A stretch of DNA of 64,000 bases from Apoda limacodes (Eukaryota > Arthropoda > Insecta > Lepidoptera > Limacodidae). Shown piece after piece: positions 58,921 to 64,000 of this stretch. How positions within the stretch are numbered: the stretch's first letter is position 1; every line of letters starts with the position of its first letter. The notes under the pieces were generated by a model. That model worked only from the letters and a program-made list of their open reading frames with translations. It did no database searches and was not told the DNA's origin. The stretch is taken from contig OX291545.1 of NCBI GenBank assembly GCA_946406115.1, forward strand, positions 23,741,153 through 23,805,152. The letters are read 5' to 3'. A program made the position numbers and the translations under genes.

Positions 58921-59554
58921 CATTTAAAAGCAAATAAACTATATATAAATAAACAATCTTAGGTTGAAATAACTAATTATTTTCGCGCCATTTCGCTTTC
59001 TTTTTTTTTAGACGTGCATTCAGAAATTTACTCTATGACACTTTTATCGAAATAGTAGCATATTTTTTTTTAATTTACACGCTTTTAATTATTAGAAGGT
59101 AATATTAAATTTCATTCATCATCACGATGTTTTTTTTTCAGTACCGCAAAATCCAAAAGATAATATTCGAACGTTGCCTTACTTTGTCTTACGCTCGCAG
59201 CAAAAATCGATTTTGTTATTAAACAGTAAACCACCCTTTTGGTGCTGGAGAGGTGAAAACATAATTACCAAACATATCGCCATGTGCGAACTAAAATGAC
59301 GTCTACTGCCTTTCCGTCAACGAAACTGGATTTAACTGTTGTTTAGTAAAGATTTATTAAGTTGGACCGCGGCGCGTGGCAAGGTTAATAGGATTGTCGC
59401 TTCTCTGGGTGGACCGGAATCTCAGTCAGTCACATATAATCCTTTACCAGGTCGCGGCGTATGTACCTACATTGTTTGGATTGTGATAATTTATAATTAA
59501 GTTCGGTTTTCGTGAAAAAACCTACACATACACAACATATACAGACACCACACC
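58921..59554. other. No clear gene
   Basis: TTTTTTTTTCAG near 59141 is followed by 27 open codons (YRKIQKIIFERCLTLSYARS); no partner exon or homology seen. Confidence 0.4.
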
Positions 59555-59931
59555 ACATATTCAGACAAAAACGGAGCGTTTTAGTTTGGTGTGAGCGTGG
59601 AAGTTCAAACGACTATCCATGGTCACAACGAGATATTTGGTCTTATTTTGCCAGGGAATGGCACGACCGAAGAGAGAGAGGGGAGGACCGGAGGGCAGCC
59701 TACGGTAAAGAGGACGGCAGAGCTTTTGTCGGAATTCACCTCGATTCTCCATTTCCGAAACCATTCGCCAACTGTTACTTGTAAAAACTTGCATATTCCA
59801 TATTTAGATATAGAGCAAATTTCAATAGTTAGATCTAATCTACACATTTTTTGTCGAGTTTTTGGAATATGGTAGAAATCGAGCTGACCCAGGTTAAATT
59901 TTATAAGTGGTCTATGAGAAAAAAGTCTCAA
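59555..59931 (-). pseudogene. Jockey-like RT relic
   Basis: Minus strand in two frames: GEWFRKWRIEVNSDKSSAVL, then after a shift LSLFGRAIPWQNKTKYLVVT and MDSRLNFHAHTK. This is the RT domain 6-7 signature of Jockey-type LINEs. Confidence 0.75.
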
Positions 59932-60199
59932 AACCGCTTAATTGGTATGCTATCTATTATATCCAATTTTGATAAGTTATAATGTAATTTAAAACATCTG
60001 GTGTTTGGTACTCTTCGTGCAATTACTTGTTATTCGGTAAATAACATATTTCCGGTAATACTGTCCCTACCATAGAGTAACACGGCGTCCTTCAGCTTTG
60101 TTTCAAATCAGTTTTGAAGGAGTTCGGGGGAAACATAATAAGCGCTTATTAAAACTGTTTTGTATTAATCTTGCCTATGTAGGCACGTACTAATCTATA

Positions 60200-60490
60200 C
60201 ACTTATGGTTGATATAACAAAAATGTATCTTACCTCTCTGTCTGTCTGTCGGTTTATGTTCTTTTCACGGCTAAGTCGCTAAACTCATCTTGATAAAATT
60301 TAGCATTGTGATAGCTTGCATCTTTTAAAAGGACATGGGATATTTGAAAATGTCAAGTGTGAGTTTATTAGTGCAGAGAGGATAACCAAAACTAAAACAA
60401 ACTTCCTATAAATAATCAAGTGTTGCCGTGGAAATCCCACGACCATAACCGAACTTAGCGCGGACGGGGCCGCTGGCAAAAGTAGTCATA
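60200..60490 (+). mobile_element. Helitron-like nonautonomous element copy
   Basis: CTCTGTCTGTCTGTCGGTTT, a CATCTTGATAAAATTTAGCA middle and end GCGGACGGGGCCGCTGGCAA. Confidence 0.5.
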
Positions 60491-60579
60491 TTATATAATA
60501 ATAATACAAGACTTAATTGATGTTTGTTTTGTACATATCTTTAGGTAATGACATAAGTTATTGTAACTTAAAATTGTCT

Positions 60580-60700
60580 TGTTTATCGATAACCGGTATA
60601 ACTGCTTGTCTATCGACAAAGGCCACCATTTTTTTCTATGTTGTGCTTATCGTGTTCAGTTCAGCTTAATACAAGTAAAAGTGTGTACATATACAAAGTG
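60580..60700 (+). promoter_or_regulatory. Possible core promoter with DRE and initiator
   Basis: GTTTATCGATAACCGG contains the DREF site TATCGATA, and about 65 bp on GTGTTCAGTTCAGC contains an arthropod initiator TCAGT. No coding exon follows inside the window. Weak. Confidence 0.25.
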
Positions 60701-61206
60701 GTAGTCGAGAAAGTACCCTTAATATTAATGATGGCAAATTTTACCTAAAGGAAACATTACTTTATTTTCTAAAATAGGTAAAGCTGCAATTAAAGGTTTT
60801 TGGATAAATCATCTGCAAGTATATGCTAGGAACTGTAAAATATGAACAGAAACATTCCGTTATTAGTCTAAAGGACCGTTAAAAAGGATTAATTACTTCT
60901 AAATAACTATAGTACATACCTTAAATTACAAAGTGACCACAACATAACAATCATTACTTTTCTACAATATGGTGTTTAATTAGTACTTAGCTAATTTATA
61001 ACATTAGGTACAATAACAAATCATATTCTATCTTTCTTGGCGTTTTTTTCGTTATTTAAGATACTACATTTATTAAGAAGAAAATTATTATTATAGATGA
61101 CCTTTTCGACCGATGCCATAAAATGCAGGTGTTTTTTCATACTTCAATCAGTTCAATTCTTGACTCAAACAGGTATTTATCTAAAAGTCTTTAAATATAT
61201 TTTTTC
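60701..61206. other. No gene seen
   Basis: AT-rich DNA downstream of the possible promoter. Confidence 0.5.
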
Positions 61207-62197
61207 AAAAATCTAATAAGTTCTTTTTTGAAGAACCTTACAGAATAGAATAGAATATACTTTTATTGTACACCAAATTAATAAAAACTAAACATTCATA
61301 CAATCTTATATATTATAGTACAACTAGGCGGCCTTATCGCTATAAAGCGATCTCTTACAGGCAACCTTAAGTTACAGTAATAGAAATAGAAGCAAGATAA
61401 GTAGGTGTCACCGGAGGAGAAAAGTTACAAAGAGAAAATAATACTAAATACTTATATGTATAATTGTAAATATACATAAACATACTTATATATAGGTGTA
61501 TATAAATAAATTAATATATACATACATGCCTATATTACATTATTGTAAGGATATTCAAATTGAACTAAAGTACTAATAGCAAGACAGAATTTATAAATTG
61601 GAGTTAAGATAGTGGATTTTAACCAGTTTTTTAAAAGTGTCAACGGTCCTTAGAGAAAACCTTGGCAAGGAGCTTATTCCACACCCCAAGCATTCGCGGG
61701 AGGATGTTTCTCTGAAAACTGAACTGTACGGGACCATTTAGGTTCTAAAGTGTGAGAAGGAATGTGTGTGTGTGAGTGCGATAGTAGAAAGTAGCCGTGG
61801 GCATCATTTCGAACAATTCCTCAGAACACATCCCTTTGTACAAGCGGTAAAAAACACAACGGGAGGCAAAGCCTGTCCTCAGACTTAAGGGCTCGATATG
61901 GCAAGTGAGTTTGGGAACGGCGACAATTCTCCCGTCGTTGAACCGAGTCAAACGGGCCAATTCGGATGCGCCCGTTGCGGGGTGGCAGCAGAACTCCATA
62001 TAGGGTTGAACTTGTGACTTGTAAAGCAGCAACCTCTGTCCCGCTTTGCTATGTTGAGTACACCAAGTTTTTTGGACGCCAGCTTCACCTTGTCTTACAA
62101 ATGATTTTGGAACTGAACCTCGCTGGAAATGTCAATACCAAGGATCCCAATAGTCTTGGAGATGGAGAGGGGAGTTCTGGAATTGTGGGACCACAGT
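61207..62197 (-). mobile_element. CR1-like LINE fragment 7, split by a nested insertion
   Basis: Homology runs 61207-61240 (AATCTAATAAG to GAAGAACC) and resumes at about 61648-62197 (GGTCCTTAGAGAAAACCTTG onward). The intervening 0.4 kb is a different element. The RT C-terminus LLYKSQVQPYMEFCCH is still readable. Confidence 0.82.
61244..61645 (-). mobile_element. Non-LTR element 3' end with (TTCTA)n tail, nested in fragment 7
   Basis: On the minus strand it ends in an ATTCTATTCTATTCT tail after TTTGGTGTACAATAAAAG. Upstream is the AGAGATCGCTTTATAGCGAT block seen in many lepidopteran LINE 3' ends. The family is not named here. Confidence 0.6.
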
Positions 62198-62980
62198 TCT
62201 ACTTCTTTTAAAAAACAAAGGAATGTTTCCCTTCAGTAAAATTTGCTGTAACTTATATTTATTGTACTTTCCCTACACCCACGGCCTTTCTTTTCCAACC
62301 TGTATATTCGATGAATTATAGAGTGTCAGTAATACATTCAAAAGATCTGCAATTCCCTGTCTGAAAATAATTATATCTTTTTTGTTTGTTAATAAGTATC
62401 TAAGTACAAATCAAATTTGATGTGGTTTTGGAAATATGAAAAGACTTCATTTGACAGCAAATGGTGTACCTTTGTTCCAAGTTAGATACTAAAACAAATG
62501 AGGGTGACACCATAATAACAAATTTTGACCACAGATTAATTTTAAAGTCTCAACTGGGGAAGTCGGGGATGAAAGCTAGTTTACCACATATTAATAACAG
62601 TTAAATATTCACAATGTTTCATGTTGTTGCAGAGAACATGAATATTTGCGGATATTTTCTAATTTTATTTATGTAAATTGATAACGGATATACTGACCGG
62701 ATACTTTGAAATATTAGGTAGATAGATATTGCAAATGCATTTAGAAAATACTAGTGATTTGTTGCGCTTTGTTTATGTGTTTTCACCATTTTAGGGTTCC
62801 ATAGTAAAGTTTCGTGACTTTGTAGTGATTTTGTGATTTAGTGTGAATGCAATCATATGCCAAAGCCTTGGCCATGTTTTATATTTTGATGCAATTTTAC
62901 TGACATGTAATTTGTGAACATGCCGTGGAGTGTGTAGGTGATTTCTACACAGTAGCTACACTCATTTAAGTTTTTATTTT
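62198..62980. other. No gene seen
   Basis: AT-rich DNA between two CR1-like fragments. Confidence 0.5.
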
Positions 62981-63120
62981 ATATCACTAAGGTGGAAAAC
63001 AAGCTTACGGTCCACCTGATGGTATGCGGTCACCGTAGCCTTGCAACACCTGGGGCATCACACGCGAGTTGCTGACCCTTAAAAAATCTAATAACCTCTT
63101 TCTTGAAGAACCCTATATAG
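62981..63120 (-). mobile_element. CR1-like LINE fragment 8 (3' terminus)
   Basis: 140 bp of the 3' terminus: ATATCACTAAGGTGGAAAAC, GGTCCACCTGATGGTATGCG, ending in TCTTGAAGAACCC. Confidence 0.8.
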
Positions 63121-63185
63121 GGACAAAAATATTCTTGTCCTTAGATTTTTTTTTCTATTAGTTTACTAAATCTAGTTTATGACTA

Positions 63186-63272
63186 TTTGCATCTATCCGT
63201 TGTCTGGTACCCACAATAAAAGCTTTGCCTAATTTCGAGTTCAGGCGATTTGTGTAATGTCCGAAAAGATTT
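63186..63272 (+). mobile_element. SINE body fragment copy 4
   Basis: Only the body 3' part remains: ATCCGTTGTCTGGTACCC, AAAAGCTTTGCCTAATTTCG, TAATGTCCGAAAAG. Confidence 0.6.
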
Positions 63273-63499
63273 TTGTTTTTAATGGTGGTTTAGTAGCATT
63301 AATTAATTAATTAATAATTTGATCAATTAATTCATACAAAATATTGGTCTTACCGAAAATAAAAACAATGACAATTTTATTTTCACGCACCGCATTATCT
63401 CAAGTATAGTTGAACGGGTCTATGAAAATGTAACCAAGGCCATTTAAAATGTTTTATTTTCGTGTATATTTGTGGATTAAGCTCCTAACGTCTAACCTT

Positions 63500-63640
63500 G
63501 TTATTACAAAATTTAAAAAAAAAATAGAAAGTGAAGGCGTAGTTCGATGGAAGGCAGAAGACCGTGAGAAGTGTCAAGCCATCTATAGAGCAAACCTATG
63601 TTCAGCAATGGAACAAAATAAGCTCATATTAGGATAATAA
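63500..63640 (+). pseudogene. Possible LINE C-terminal relic
   Basis: VVRWKAEDREKCQAIYRANL followed by CSAMEQN resembles the DREKWRxxxxAYVQQW end of RTE-type ORFs at the nucleotide level (CCTATGTTCAGCAATGGA). Uncertain. Confidence 0.3.
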
Positions 63641-64000
63641 ACAGGTACTTTACTTTATTTACTATTACTTTGTATAAATTTGTATACTTTGTATAAGATA
63701 TTAATATTACCTATTCTAAAAATAAAAGTTAATCTAAATAAAACTAGTTAAATTAACCATTATAAATAAAAAAAAAATTTAATCGGTCCATAATTGACGG
63801 AGAAACCGGTTAACATTTACACTAAAAAATACAGTGGAACAAAGAACCTCCTCCTTTTTTGATGTCGGTTAAAAATATAAATAAAGAAGAAGGAGGTTAA
63901 AAAAAATAGCTAGCTAGCTGCATTGCAATACAAAAAAATTAACCGGCCCTCTGAAATTTTCGGGTAAAAGGATACGAGAATGACAATTACAAATGATACA

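Noticed and set aside
58434..58923. Minus-strand frames of 149 and 95 codons
   Set aside because: They are antisense to a plus-strand RTE-like relic whose motifs (VISPKL, KLKWQWA) are recognisable.

Overview
The window is nuclear DNA from an arthropod, almost certainly a moth or butterfly (Lepidoptera). The basis is AT-rich DNA, two protein genes with ordinary GT/AG introns, and a dense set of interspersed repeats of the kind that fill lepidopteran genomes: a CR1/Zenon-like LINE, SINEs with a tRNA-like head, elements with a 5S rRNA-like head, Helitron-like ends and foldback MITEs. The species cannot be read from the sequence. No bacterial, viral or organellar genes, CRISPR arrays or functional tRNA/rRNA genes were found.

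Two cellular genes can be rebuilt, both on the minus strand. (1) 18234-15880: a complete three-exon FAD-dependent amine oxidase (polyamine/spermine-oxidase-like), 542 aa. (2) 55362-29571: a dipeptidyl-peptidase-4-like serine exopeptidase. Twelve coding exons join in phase into 743 aa with the full Ser-Asp-His triad and the double-Glu substrate motif. Only the exon carrying the initiator Met is not identified. Its first four introns (about 24 kb in total) are loaded with transposon debris.

Layout: 1-2.2 kb is a young CR1-like LINE with an open reverse transcriptase frame. 2.2-14.5 kb is a repeat-rich desert with 5S-SINE, tRNA-SINE and Helitron-like pieces and a 0.5 kb CpG-rich island at 12.6-13.06 kb. 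14.5-18.4 kb holds a MULE-like transposase C-terminal relic, a foldback MITE and the amine oxidase. 18.4-29.5 kb is intergenic, with SINE, MITE, RT relics and a cysteine-rich transposon-associated ORF. 29.5-55.4 kb is the DPP4-like gene. 55.4-64 kb has a possible 5' exon of that gene, RT relics (RTE-like, Jockey-like) and more CR1-like fragments, one split by a nested insertion.

The two genes act independently (polyamine oxidation; removal of Xaa-Pro/Ala dipeptides), and nothing suggests an operon or joint regulation. No convincing new multi-gene system was seen. The most distinctive material is structural: a three-copy foldback family whose copy beside the amine oxidase carries that gene's nearest poly(A) signal, a 0.65 kb inverted repeat in a DPP4 intron, a TIR MITE pair, 5S-headed elements, and a transposon end about 22 bp from a DPP4 splice donor.
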